From the NCBI RefSeq assembly GCF_003261055.1, contig NZ_CP030073.1, positions 3,100,001 to 3,164,000 of the forward strand: 64,000 nt of DNA. The letters are read 5' to 3'. The notes under the pieces were generated by a model. That model worked only from the letters and a program-made list of their open reading frames with translations. It searched no databases and had not been told where the DNA came from. This document shows, in pieces, positions 19,597-28,758 of this stretch (positions are counted from its first letter, which is position 1; every line of letters starts with the position of its first letter). Both the position numbers and the translations under genes were made by a program. The stretch is from Streptomyces cadmiisoli. GTDB lineage: Bacteria > Actinomycetota > Actinomycetes > Streptomycetales > Streptomycetaceae.

Positions 19597-20991
19597 ATGT
19601 CGGAAGCCGTCACCCGCCCCGCCACGGCCGGCCCCGGGCTCCTCGCGTCACTGGATCCGCTCCTGCGCACCTGGTTGCCACGACAGCGCTGGTTCGCGGG
19701 CAAGGGACGTCCGATCACCGGGTTCTCGCTGGTCGCGGCCACCGAACTGCTGCCGGCCGGAGGCCGGCTGGGCCTGCACCACCTGCTCGTCCGGGTCCAC
19801 CAGCCGCATGTGCCGGTGCAGGGCGCCGCCCCCGCGCCCGCGGACTGCTACCAGCTCCTGATAGGCGAGCGCGAGGCGTTGCCGCCCCGGCTGGCGCCCG
19901 CGCTGATCGGCCATGTGACCGAGGGCCCGCTCGCCGGACGCACGGTCTACGAGGCCCTGTACGACCCCCGGCCCGCCGAGGTGATCCTGGAGGCGCTGCG
20001 CGCCCGGGCCCGTATCGGCGGGCTCCGCTTCGAACGGGACCCGCGGCAGGAGATCCGCCCCGCCCTGGTGCCCCGGGCGCTCACCGTCGAGCAGTCCAAC
20101 TCGTCGGTCGTCTACGGAGACACGTTCATCCTGAAGCTGTTCCGCCGCGTCCATCCCGGCGTCAACCCGGACCTGGAGCTGCCGCTGGCCCTGGCCCGCG
20201 AGGGCTGCTCGCGGGTGCCCGCGCCGACGGCGTGGATGCGGGCCGAACTGACCGGCGAGTCCTACGTCCTCGGTGTCCTCCAGCCCTACGTCCAGGGCGC
20301 CGCGGACGGCTGGGAGCTGGCGCTGCGCGCGCTGGCCAAGGGCGAGGACTTCGGCGCCGAGGCACGGGCGCTCGGGCGCGCCACGGCCGAGGTGCACACG
20401 GCGCTGGCCCGCGCGCTGCCGCCCGTCACGGTGGGCCGTGCCCAGCTGGACTCGATGGTCGACGGCATGGTCGAGCGCCTCGACGCGGCCGCCCAGGCGG
20501 TGCCCGCGCTGCGACCCCACGCGCCAGGACTGCGTTCCGCCTTCCGGGCGCTGGCCGATCTGGCGGCCGAGGGCCAGGTCTGGACCGCTCAGCGGGTGCA
20601 CGGCGATCTGCACCTCGGGCAGTGCCTGCGCTCCCCGTCCGGCACGTGGTCGCTGATCGACTTCGAGGGCGAGCCGGCCCGGCCGCCGGCCGAGCGCCGG
20701 ATGCCGCAGCCGACCGTGCGGGACGTCGCGGGGATGCTGCGCTCCTTCGACTACGCGGAGCACTCGGTCCGGCCGCCGGTGCCCGGTTGGGCGGAGACCT
20801 GCCGGGCCGCGTACTGCTCCGGGTACGCGGAGGTCGACGGCCGCGATCCGCGTACCGACCCGGTACTGATGCGGGCGTACGAGACCGACAAGGCGGTCTA
20901 CGAGGTCGTCTACGAGGCCCGGCACCGCCCTGACTGGCTCCCGGTGCCGCTGTCGGCGGTGCGGCGCCTGGCGTCCTCCCACCTGACCTGA
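19597..20991 (+). CDS. pep2: Maltokinase (Pep2/Mak)
   Basis: A 464-residue kinase-like protein that makes maltose-1-phosphate from maltose and ATP for GlgE. It has an N-terminal cap (PRQRWFAGKGR, residues 30-40), then an aminoglycoside-phosphotransferase-like fold with the catalytic loop HGDLHLGQ and metal-binding IDFEGEP. ATG at 19597 is preceded by AAAGGA at about 8 bases. It lies between treS and glgB, as is usual for this pathway. Confidence 0.93.
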   Translation: MSEAVTRPATAGPGLLASLDPLLRTWLPRQRWFAGKGRPITGFSLVAATELLPAGGRLGLHHLLVRVHQPHVPVQGAAPAPADCYQLLIGEREALPPRLAPALIGHVTEGPLAGRTVYEALYDPRPAEVILEALRARARIGGLRFERDPRQEIRPALVPRALTVEQSNSSVVYGDTFILKLFRRVHPGVNPDLELPLALAREGCSRVPAPTAWMRAELTGESYVLGVLQPYVQGAADGWELALRALAKGEDFGAEARALGRATAEVHTALARALPPVTVGRAQLDSMVDGMVERLDAAAQAVPALRPHAPGLRSAFRALADLAAEGQVWTAQRVHGDLHLGQCLRSPSGTWSLIDFEGEPARPPAERRMPQPTVRDVAGMLRSFDYAEHSVRPPVPGWAETCRAAYCSGYAEVDGRDPRTDPVLMRAYETDKAVYEVVYEARHRPDWLPVPLSAVRRLASSHLT

Positions 20992-21018
20992 TCCCCCTTC
21001 TCCTAGGAGGCACCGCAC

Positions 21019-23682
21019 GTGACCCCCCGTAGCCCCGCCAGCGGTTCGGACCCGAAGAAGACGGCCGAGGAGAAGGCGGCCGCGCCGAGGAAGGCGACGG
21101 CGAAGAAGGCCACGGCCACGAAGGCGGTGACGGAAGAGACGGCCGCGAAGAAGGCCGCGGCGAAGAAGACGGCCGTGCCGAAGAAGGCCGCCGCCGAGAA
21201 GACCGCGGTGGGGAAGAAGACCGCGGTGGGGAAGAAGGCCGCGTCGAAGGAGCCCGCGGGGCGGACGACGCCGGGGAAGAAGGCCGCGGTGAAGCGGAGC
21301 GCCGCCGGGAAGGCAGCGGTCCAGGACGCCGTGGCGAAGAAGGCCGGCGCGAAGAAGGCTGTGGCGAAGAAGGCCGGCCCCAAGAAGGCGGCGGCGAAGA
21401 GGACCGCGGCCGGGAGGACCCCGGCGGCGCGGGACCGCACCGGCCGGGGCGCCGTCGACCGGGCGGCCGCGCCGAGCGTCCCCGCCGCCCCCGCCCCCAC
21501 CCCCGCGCTCGACGCCGTGGACCGGGAGCGGCTGCTCGCCGGTACGCACCACGATCCGCACTCCGTGCTCGGCGCCCACCCGGTGCCGGACGGTGTCGTG
21601 TTCCGCGCCTTCCGCCCGTACGCCCTGTCCGTCACCGTCGTCGCCGGCGGTCTGCGCGCCGAGCTGCACGACGACGGCGACGGGTTCTTCTCCGGGCTGG
21701 TCCCGCTGCGGGACGTCCCCGAGTACCGCCTCCGCGTCGCGTACGAGGGCTCCGAACTGGACACGGAGGACCCGTACCGCTTCCTGCCGGCGCTCGGTGA
21801 ACTCGATCTGCATCTGATCGGCGAGGGCCGGCACGAGCAGCTGTGGCGGGCACTGGGCGCCGAGCCGATGACCCACCAGGGGGTGAGCGGCACCCGCTTC
21901 ACGGTGTGGGCGCCCAACGCCCGCGGGGTTCGGGCGGCCGGCGGTTTCAACTTCTGGGACGGCACGGGCTTCCCGATGCGTTCGCTCGGCGGATCCGGTG
22001 TGTGGGAGCTGTTCGTGCCCGGGATCGGCGAGGGCGAACTGTACAAGTTCGAGATCACCCGCCCCGACGGTTCGAAGACCCTGCGCGCGGATCCGCTGGC
22101 CCGGCGCACCGAGATTCCGCCCAACACCTCGTCCGTCGTGCACGCCTCGCACCACCGGTGGGGCGACGACGAGTGGCTGGCCCGCCGGACCGAGGTGCCC
22201 GCGCACGAGGCGCCGTTCTCCGTGTACGAGGTGCACCTGGCGTCCTGGCGCCCCGGACTGACGTACCGGCAGCTCGCCGAGCAGCTGCCCGCGTACGTGA
22301 GGGACCTCGGCTTCACCCATGTCGAGCTGATGCCGGTGGCCGAGCACCCCTTCGGGGGCTCGTGGGGCTACCAGGTCACCGGCTTCTACGCCCCGACCGC
22401 CCGCCTCGGCACCCCGGACGACTTCAAGTACCTGGTCGACGCGCTGCACCGGGCCGGTATCGGGGTGCTGATGGACTGGGTGCCGGCGCACTTCCCGCGC
22501 GACGACTGGGCGCTGGCCGAGTTCGACGGGTGTCCGCTGTACGAGCACGCCGATCCGCTGCGGGCGGCCCACCCCGACTGGGGCACCCTGGAGTTCGACT
22601 TCGGGCGGCGCGAGGTGCGCAACTTCCTGGTCGCCAACGCCGTGTACTGGTGCGAGGAGTTCCACATCGACGGCCTGCGTGTGGACGCGGTGGCCTCCAT
22701 GCTCTACCTCGACTACTCGCGCGAGCCCGGCCGGTGGACCCCGAACGAGCACGGCGGCCGGGAGAACCTGGACGCGGTGGCGTTCCTTCAGGAGATGAAC
22801 GCCACCGTGTACCGGCGTACGCCGGGCGTGGTGACGATCGCCGAGGAGTCCACCGCCTGGGACGGCGTCACGCGCGCCACGCACCACAGGGGCCCGAGCG
22901 GCTTCGGCGGTCTCGGTTTCGGGCTGAAGTGGAACATGGGCTGGATGCACGACTCGCTCCAGTACATGAGCCACGAGCCGGTGCACCGCAAGCACCACCA
23001 CCACGAGATGACCTTCTCGATGGTCTACGCGTACAGCGAGAACTACGTCCTGCCCATCTCGCACGACGAGGTGGTGCACGGCAAGCGGTCGCTGGTGTCG
23101 AAGATGCCGGGCGACTGGTGGCAGCAGCGCGCCGACCAGCGCGCGTACCTCGGCTTCATGTGGGCCCATCCGGGCAAGCAGCTCCTGTTCATGGGGCAGG
23201 AGTTCGCGCAGGGCGCGGAGTGGTCGGAGGCCCACGGGCCCGACTGGTGGCTGCTCGATCCCGCCTACGGCGCGGAGGCGGACCACCGCGGCATGCGCGA
23301 CCTGGTCCGCGACCTCAACTCGGTGTACCGCCGGACCCCGGCCCTGTGGCAGCGGGACATCCATCCGGACGGATTCGAGTGGATCGTCGGCGACGCCGCC
23401 GACGACAACGTCTTCGCCTTCCTGCGCCGTGCCGCCGACGGCGCACCGCTCCTCGCGGTCAGCAACTTCTCCCCCGTCGCCCGCCACGACTACCGACTGG
23501 GCGTCCCCGAGGACGTCCCGGCCTGGCACGAGGCGCTGAACACCGACGCGCTGAAGTACGGCGGCGGCGATGTCACCAACCCCCACCCGGTCAAGCCGGA
23601 GGCCGTGGGCCGGCACGGCCGCCCGGCGAGCATCCGGCTGACCCTGCCGCCGCTGGCCACGGTGTGGCTGCGCCCGGCGTAG
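21019..23682 (+). CDS. glgB: 1,4-alpha-glucan branching enzyme with Lys/Ala-rich N-terminal tail
   Basis: An 887-residue GH13_9 branching enzyme. Residues about 12-150 are an unusual low-complexity tail dominated by KKA/AKK units, resembling histone H1-like tails, followed by the N1 domain, CBM48 domain and catalytic barrel. Catalytic residues: nucleophile Asp556 ([11 protein letters not shown]), acid/base Glu609 (TIAEESTAW) and Asp683 ([10 protein letters not shown]). GTG at 21019 follows AGGAGG. The enzymatic part is of ordinary length (about 735 residues), so the tail is an addition. Last gene of the GlgE-pathway cluster. Confidence 0.95.
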   Translation: MTPRSPASGSDPKKTAEEKAAAPRKATAKKATATKAVTEETAAKKAAAKKTAVPKKAAAEKTAVGKKTAVGKKAASKEPAGRTTPGKKAAVKRSAAGKAAVQDAVAKKAGAKKAVAKKAGPKKAAAKRTAAGRTPAARDRTGRGAVDRAAAPSVPAAPAPTPALDAVDRERLLAGTHHDPHSVLGAHPVPDGVVFRAFRPYALSVTVVAGGLRAELHDDGDGFFSGLVPLRDVPEYRLRVAYEGSELDTEDPYRFLPALGELDLHLIGEGRHEQLWRALGAEPMTHQGVSGTRFTVWAPNARGVRAAGGFNFWDGTGFPMRSLGGSGVWELFVPGIGEGELYKFEITRPDGSKTLRADPLARRTEIPPNTSSVVHASHHRWGDDEWLARRTEVPAHEAPFSVYEVHLASWRPGLTYRQLAEQLPAYVRDLGFTHVELMPVAEHPFGGSWGYQVTGFYAPTARLGTPDDFKYLVDALHRAGIGVLMDWVPAHFPRDDWALAEFDGCPLYEHADPLRAAHPDWGTLEFDFGRREVRNFLVANAVYWCEEFHIDGLRVDAVASMLYLDYSREPGRWTPNEHGGRENLDAVAFLQEMNATVYRRTPGVVTIAEESTAWDGVTRATHHRGPSGFGGLGFGLKWNMGWMHDSLQYMSHEPVHRKHHHHEMTFSMVYAYSENYVLPISHDEVVHGKRSLVSKMPGDWWQQRADQRAYLGFMWAHPGKQLLFMGQEFAQGAEWSEAHGPDWWLLDPAYGAEADHRGMRDLVRDLNSVYRRTPALWQRDIHPDGFEWIVGDAADDNVFAFLRRAADGAPLLAVSNFSPVARHDYRLGVPEDVPAWHEALNTDALKYGGGDVTNPHPVKPEAVGRHGRPASIRLTLPPLATVWLRPA

Positions 23683-23727
23683 CGCCTCACCCGGCACCGG
23701 GGACGGGAACGAAGACGGAGCCGGGCG

Positions 23728-23765
23728 ACCGGCAGCGCGACGTCCCGAGGACGTCCGCTGCCGGT
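23728..23765. terminator. Bidirectional terminator between glgB and helD-like gene
   Basis: Long inverted repeat with one bulged base (23728-23745 against 23749-23765) between two convergent genes. Confidence 0.65.
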
Positions 23766-23775
23766 GAGCCGGCTC

Positions 23776-26052
23776 CTATCCGACGGTTTCGGCGAGGCCC
23801 TTCGGCAGTTCGCCCGTGTGCAGGACGCCGAGCCGCTGGGTGGCCCGGGTCAGTGCGACGTACAGGTCGCTGGTGCCGTACCGCCCGGGTTCGACGACCA
23901 GCACCGAGTCGAACTCCAGGCCCTTGGCCTGGCGCGGGTCGAGCAGGACGACCGAGCGGGTCAGGTCGGGCTCGGCGCCGGCCGTCACACCGTCCAGCCG
24001 GGCGGCGAGGCGGCGGTGCAGATCGCGCGGGGCGATCACCGCGAGCCGGCCCTCGGCCGGGGTCAGCTCCTCGACCGCCTCGGCGACCGCGCCGGGCAGG
24101 TCGCCGGTGGCGCGCACCCACGGGTGGACGCCGGTGGACCGGACGGAGCTGGGCGGTTCGAAGTCCGGCACCTGGGCGCGCACGACGGCCGCCGCGAGGT
24201 CCATGATCTCCGCGGGGGTGCGGTAGTTGACGCCGAGGCGCGTGTGGTGCCAGCGGTCCTCGACGTACGGCTGGAGGATCTCCGACCACGAGCCGACGCC
24301 GGCCGCCTCCGCGGTCTGGGCCGGGTCGCCCACCAGGGTCATCGAGCGGGTCGGGCTGCGCCGCATCAGCAGCCGCCAGGCCATCGGCGACAGTTCCTGC
24401 GCCTCGTCGACGATGATGTGCCCGAAGGCCCAGGTGCGGTCGGCCGCCGCGCGTTCGGCGGCGCTGCGGTGGTCCTCCTCCTCGTGACGCTCGGCGAACC
24501 GCTCCGCGTCGATGATGTCGTGCGCGGACAGGACCTCCGAACCGTCGGGGTCGCTGTCCTCCTTGTCCTCGAACTCGTAGGTACGGGAGGCGAAGGAGAC
24601 GTCCAGCACGCCCTGGGCGTAGGCCACCTGGGTCTCCCGCTCGCGCTCCGCGCGGGCCCGCCGCACCCGGTCGTCCTCACCGAGGAGTTCGGCCGCCTCG
24701 TCGAGCAGGGGGACGTCCGCCACGGTCCAGGCCCGGGTCACCGGGCGGCGTACGGCGGCGGCGTCCTGCGCGCTCAGATATGCCTCGGGCGCGGCGAGGA
24801 AGTCCGCGACGAGCTGCTGCGGGGTCAGGAGCGGCCACAGCCGGTCGATGGCCGACCAGACCTCGGGGTTGTCGGCGAGTTCGTCGCGGATCTGGGTGAC
24901 GTCCACGGCGTCCAGGAGGTTGGAGCCGTCGTAGGGGTCGGTGCCGATGCGTTCGGCCACCATGTCCGTCAGCGTGTTGAGGATGTGCCCCTCGAAGTGC
25001 TCGCGGGCGGCGTTGTGCGGCAGCGCGGCGGCACGGGTCCGCTCGCGGGCGACGCTCACCAGGCCGTCGTCGAGCATCAGCACCTCGCGGTCGTGCTCGA
25101 TCGTGACCACCGGGTCGGGCAGTGCCTGCCGGTCGCGTACGACCGCGGTGAGCACGTCGGCCATCGCGGCGCCGCCCTTGACCGCGGCGGCCTCGGCGGT
25201 GTCGGTCGCCGTCGCCCGGACGCCGGGGAACAGTTCCCCGACCGTCGCCAGCAGCACCCCGGTCTCACCGAGGGAGGGCAGCACCTCGCCGATGTAGCCG
25301 AGGAAGGCCGGGTTGGGGCCGACGATGAGCACGGCCCGTCTGGCGAGCAGTTCCCGGTGCTCGTAGAGGAGGTACGCGGCCCGGTGCAGGGCGACTGCCG
25401 TCTTGCCGGTGCCGGGGCCGCCCTCGACGACGCGCACTCCGCGGTACGGGGCGCGGATGATCTCGTCCTGCTCGGCCTGGATGGTCTGCACGATGTCGGT
25501 CATGCGCCCGGTGCGCGCGGAGTTCAGCGCGGCGAGCAGCACGGCGTCGCCGGTGGGGTCCTCGTGGCCGGTGCGGGTGGCGTCGCCGAGGTCGAGGATC
25601 TCGTCGTGCAGGGCGGTGACCCGGCGGCCGTCCGTCGTGATGTGCCGGCGCCGTCGCAGGCCCATCGGGGTGTGGCCGGTGGCCAGGTAGAAGGGCCGGG
25701 CGACGTCGGCCCGCCAGTCGATCAGGATCGGCGTGCGCTCGGCGTCGGCGGCGCGCAGGCCGATCCGGCCGATGTGGTGGCCGGCGCCGGAGGCGAGGTC
25801 GATCCGGCCGAAGCAGAGCGAGCCGTCGACCGCGTTCAGCGCGGCGAGCAGCCCGGACCGCTCGGCGACGAGGATGTCCCGCTCCAGACGGGCCTGCATC
25901 GGTGTGTTGCCCTGTCCGAGCGCGTCCGTGACGGAGGTCTCGACGTCGCCGCGCAGCACATCCACGCGCGCGTACAGGTCGTCGATGAATTCCTGCTCGC
26001 GGCGCATTTCATCGTCCGGAATCCCGATGTTTGACGAATCCATGTTTGACAA
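23776..26052 (-). CDS. HelD-family RNA polymerase recycling ATPase (UvrD/Rep-like)
   Basis: A 758-residue SF1-helicase-like protein. A coiled-coil N terminus (residues 10-75) leads into a split helicase core: Walker A EGGPGTGKTA at 210-219, Walker B VDEAQELS, then GDPAQT, NYRTPAEIMDL and a C-terminal VALTRATQRL motif. This matches HelD proteins, which dissociate stalled RNA polymerase from nucleic acid; a subclass (HelR) gives rifamycin tolerance. Start: TTG at 26052 has GGGAG 5 bases upstream; an in-frame ATG at 26043 is possible. No rifamycin-associated element was recognised upstream. Single gene, bounded by terminators. Confidence 0.82.
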   Translation of the reverse strand: MSNMDSSNIGIPDDEMRREQEFIDDLYARVDVLRGDVETSVTDALGQGNTPMQARLERDILVAERSGLLAALNAVDGSLCFGRIDLASGAGHHIGRIGLRAADAERTPILIDWRADVARPFYLATGHTPMGLRRRRHITTDGRRVTALHDEILDLGDATRTGHEDPTGDAVLLAALNSARTGRMTDIVQTIQAEQDEIIRAPYRGVRVVEGGPGTGKTAVALHRAAYLLYEHRELLARRAVLIVGPNPAFLGYIGEVLPSLGETGVLLATVGELFPGVRATATDTAEAAAVKGGAAMADVLTAVVRDRQALPDPVVTIEHDREVLMLDDGLVSVARERTRAAALPHNAAREHFEGHILNTLTDMVAERIGTDPYDGSNLLDAVDVTQIRDELADNPEVWSAIDRLWPLLTPQQLVADFLAAPEAYLSAQDAAAVRRPVTRAWTVADVPLLDEAAELLGEDDRVRRARAERERETQVAYAQGVLDVSFASRTYEFEDKEDSDPDGSEVLSAHDIIDAERFAERHEEEDHRSAAERAAADRTWAFGHIIVDEAQELSPMAWRLLMRRSPTRSMTLVGDPAQTAEAAGVGSWSEILQPYVEDRWHHTRLGVNYRTPAEIMDLAAAVVRAQVPDFEPPSSVRSTGVHPWVRATGDLPGAVAEAVEELTPAEGRLAVIAPRDLHRRLAARLDGVTAGAEPDLTRSVVLLDPRQAKGLEFDSVLVVEPGRYGTSDLYVALTRATQRLGVLHTGELPKGLAETVG

Positions 26053-26138
26053 TTCCGCTCCCGCCCGGATATACTCTGCTCATTAAGCGTCCTCGCGCCC
26101 ACATTTCTGTGAAGTCGCGAATCATTGAATATACGCAG

Positions 26139-26174
26139 AGAAATCCCCCGAGCGCAATTGCTCGGGGGATTTCT
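26139..26174 (-). terminator. Terminator after merR-trx operon
   Basis: Perfect 15-bp inverted repeat (26139-26153 with 26160-26174), 6-base loop, with T-rich ends on both strands, 30 bases beyond the thioredoxin stop. It separates that operon from the helD-like gene. Confidence 0.85.
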
Positions 26175-26203
26175 TTGCGTCCGCTCGGGTCACTCCTCGC
26201 CGG

Positions 26204-26536
26204 TCAGAGCACCTCGGACAGTTCCGCCAGGAGCCGCCGCTTGGGCCGGGCCCCCACCATCGACCTCACCGGCTCGCCGTCGCGGAACACCATGAAGGTC
26301 GGCATGGACAGCACCTTGTACGCGTTCGTCGTCAGCGGGTTGTCGTCCACGTTCAGCTGCACCACCTTCAGCCGCTCGCCCTCCTCCGCGGCGAGCGCGC
26401 TCAGCACCGGGCCCATCTGCCGGCACGGCGGGCACCAGTCGGCGGTGAACTCCACCAGCACGGGGAGCCGCGCCCCGAGCACTTCCTCGACGAAGTCCTC
26501 GTCGGTCACCTCGGGCACACCCGTCGCTCCGCTCAC
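26204..26536 (-). CDS. Thioredoxin with WCPPC active site
   Basis: A 110-residue thioredoxin-fold protein with active site Cys35-Pro-Pro-Cys38 (ADWCPPCRQM), cis-proline motif SMPTF, and no signal peptide. The CPPC dipeptide differs from the classical CGPC and may shift redox potential. GTG at 26536 overlaps the MerR stop (GTGA), with GGGAGG upstream. Co-transcribed with MerR, suggesting an inducible redox response. Confidence 0.9.
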   Translation of the reverse strand: MSGATGVPEVTDEDFVEEVLGARLPVLVEFTADWCPPCRQMGPVLSALAAEEGERLKVVQLNVDDNPLTTNAYKVLSMPTFMVFRDGEPVRSMVGARPKRRLLAELSEVL

Positions 26537-26958
26537 CGCTGCCCTCCCAGTTCGCACTCCGGTTCCGGACCGCCCGGGACCAGCGCGTCGGCGGCCAGCC
26601 GGTCCCGCGCCCGCTCGGCGCGCGTGAGCTGCCGGGCGACCGTCCGCCGGACCTCGCCCAGCTCGCCGATCAGCGCGTCCAGCTCGTCCAGCTTGCGCCG
26701 GTAGACCGCCAGCGACGCGGGACACGAGTCGCCCGCGGGGTGCCCGGCGCGCAGGCACTCCACGAAGGGGCGGGTCTCCTCCAGGCCGAACCCGAAGTCC
26801 TGCAAGGTCCGGATCTGCCGCAGCAGCCTCAGGTCCCGCTCGTCGTACGTCCGGTGGCCGTTGCCGTCCCGCCGGGCGGGCAGCAGACCGCGTGACTCGT
26901 AGTACCGAAGCGTGCGCGTGGTGGTCCCGGCCCGTTCGGCCAGCTCGCCGATTCGCAT
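26533..26958 (-). CDS. MerR-family transcriptional regulator
   Basis: A 141-residue regulator with the MerR winged helix (MRIGELAERAGTTTRTLRYYE, residues 1-70 overall), a dimerisation helix (about 75-120) and a short C-terminal tail. Two Cys are visible, in GDSCPAS and PECEL, so metal or thiol sensing is possible but no canonical SoxR cluster motif is present. ATG at 26958 is chosen over longer in-frame starts because it begins the HTH. A perfect 22-bp palindrome lies 15 bases upstream. Predicted to control itself and the thioredoxin. Confidence 0.9.
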   Translation of the reverse strand: MRIGELAERAGTTTRTLRYYESRGLLPARRDGNGHRTYDERDLRLLRQIRTLQDFGFGLEETRPFVECLRAGHPAGDSCPASLAVYRRKLDELDALIGELGEVRRTVARQLTRAERARDRLAADALVPGGPEPECELGGQR

Positions 26959-26972
26959 GCCCTCGAACGTAA

Positions 26973-26994
26973 GCCCTGACGCCGGCGTCAGGGC
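26973..26994 (-). promoter_or_regulatory. Perfect palindromic operator upstream of merR
   Basis: A 22-bp perfect palindrome with arms GCCCTGACGCC and GGCGTCAGGGC, centred about 26 bases before the merR ATG, in the typical place and with the dyad form of MerR-family operators. Confidence 0.7.
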
Positions 26995-27189
26995 AAGGGC
27001 GGCGGCGGGGGCGGGCGCCACGGCGGCGGTCCGGTGGCCCGGCGGCGGTGCGCCCGGCCGGCCGTCACGTGGCTCACGGCCGCCGTGCGACCGGCCGCGG
27101 GGGGACGAACGGAGCCGGACGGCCAGGTCACGGGGGATGACCTGACCGCCCGGCGGTCCACGGACGGGGCGTGCCCCGCCGTACGGCGG

Positions 27190-28584
27190 CTACGCCTTGG
27201 CCAGTTCCTTGTCGTCGTCGGCCGTGCGCGGCGCGGGCACCTCGGAGGCGGCCGGCGCCGGGCCGTGACCGTCGTCGAGCAGCGTCCGCTCGTCGAACGG
27301 CAGCCGGCCCGCCAGCACCTCGTCCACACGCTCCTTGTCGAGCTCCTTGGTCCAGGTGCCGATCAGGACCGTGGCGACCGCGTTGCCCGCGAAGTTCGTC
27401 AGGGCGCGGGCCTCACTCATGAAGCGGTCGATGCCGACGATCAGGCCGATGCCGTCCACCAGGGCCGGCTTGTGCGACTGGAGGCCGCCGGCCAGCGTGG
27501 CCAGTCCGGCCCCGGTGACACCGGCGGCGCCCTTGGAGGCGATCAGCAGGAAGAGCAGCAGCGGGATCTGCTCGCCGATGGACATCGGGGTGCCCATGGC
27601 GTCGGCGATGAACAGGGACGCCATGGTCATGTAGATCATGGTGCCGTCGAGGTTGAAGGAGTAGCCGGTCGGGACGGTGATGCCCACCACCGGCTTGCTC
27701 ACGCCCATGTGCTCCATCTTCGCGATGAGCCGCGGCAGCGCGGACTCCGAGGAGGAGGTCGACAGGATCAGCAGGAACTCGCGGCCCAGGTACTTGAAGA
27801 AGGTCAGGATGTTCAGACCGGAGACGAACTTCAGCAGCGCGGCGAGCACGATGAAGACGAACAGGAAGCAGGTGACGTAGAAGCCCAGCATCAGCACGGC
27901 GAGGCTCTTGAGCGCGTCCACGCCGGCGGAGCCGGTGACGGCGGCGATGGCGCCGAAGGCACCGATCGGCGCGGCCCACATGATCATCGCGAGGATGCGG
28001 AAGACCAGGCGCTGGATGTGCTCGACGGCGTGCAGGATCGGCTGTCCGGTCGAGCCCATGGCCTGGAGGGCGAAGCCTGCGAGCAGGGCGATCAGCAGGG
28101 TCTGGAGGACCTCGCCGCCGGTGAACGCGGAGACGATCGTGGTCGGGATGATGCCCAGCAGGAACTCGGTGGTGTCCTTGGCCTCGGCGTCGACCTGCGC
28201 GTGGCCGGTCTCCTTGATCGTGTCGGTGATGGCCAGGCCCGTGCCCGGGTCCAGGATGTTGCCGACGACCAGACCGATGGCGAGCGCCACCAGCGACATC
28301 ACCGAGAAGTAGATCAGGGCGATACCGCCGACCGCACCCACCTTCGCGGCCTTGCGCACCGAACCGATCCCGAGCACGATCGTGCAGAAGATGATCGGCG
28401 AGATCATCATCTTGATCAGGTTCACGAATCCGGTGCCGATGGGCTTCAGCTCGACGGCGAAGCCGGGCGCGGCCAGGCCCACGGCGATGCCGAGCGCGAC
28501 CGCGACGATCACCGCGATGTAGAGGTAATGGGTGCGGTCCCGCTTGGCGGGCTTGGCAGGTGCCGTATCGGCTGTACTGGTCAC
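27190..28584 (-). CDS. Dicarboxylate:cation symporter (DctA family)
   Basis: A 464-residue membrane protein of the DAACS family: about eight membrane helices, a serine-rich re-entrant motif (STSSSESALPRLI), a conserved GYSFNLDGTMIYM stretch and the late TGAGLATLAGG motif. It takes up C4-dicarboxylates such as succinate, fumarate or malate with protons or sodium. GTG at 28584 is preceded by AAGGAGG at 6-base spacing, so the longer upstream frame is rejected. Its promoter region is shared with the divergent two-component system, the expected regulator. Confidence 0.92.
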   Translation of the reverse strand: MTSTADTAPAKPAKRDRTHYLYIAVIVAVALGIAVGLAAPGFAVELKPIGTGFVNLIKMMISPIIFCTIVLGIGSVRKAAKVGAVGGIALIYFSVMSLVALAIGLVVGNILDPGTGLAITDTIKETGHAQVDAEAKDTTEFLLGIIPTTIVSAFTGGEVLQTLLIALLAGFALQAMGSTGQPILHAVEHIQRLVFRILAMIMWAAPIGAFGAIAAVTGSAGVDALKSLAVLMLGFYVTCFLFVFIVLAALLKFVSGLNILTFFKYLGREFLLILSTSSSESALPRLIAKMEHMGVSKPVVGITVPTGYSFNLDGTMIYMTMASLFIADAMGTPMSIGEQIPLLLFLLIASKGAAGVTGAGLATLAGGLQSHKPALVDGIGLIVGIDRFMSEARALTNFAGNAVATVLIGTWTKELDKERVDEVLAGRLPFDERTLLDDGHGPAPAASEVPAPRTADDDKELAKA

Positions 28585-28758
28585 GACTGCCCTCCTTGAC
28601 GACGTCATCGGCATCACCGGCGTGCGGCTCACGTCCGGGGGATCTGGAAATTCCCGGAAGTCGCGCTCCCGGGCTGCGGTGACTATCTCCCGGCCTGTGA
28701 GGGCGGTCACCCTTCCGTTCATTTAGTTCGCGCTTAACGTGCGAGGCACACTGACGAC
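28585..28758. promoter_or_regulatory. Shared promoter region of symporter and sensor kinase genes
   Basis: A 174-base divergent intergenic region with an AT-rich patch near 28720-28740 (CATTTAGTTCGCGCTTAACG). Promoter boxes cannot be assigned firmly. Confidence 0.4.

Noticed and set aside
19648..23697. 1349-codon minus-strand open frame opposite pep2 and glgB
   Set aside because: Its composition follows the third-position GC bias of the real plus-strand genes and shows no domain motifs.
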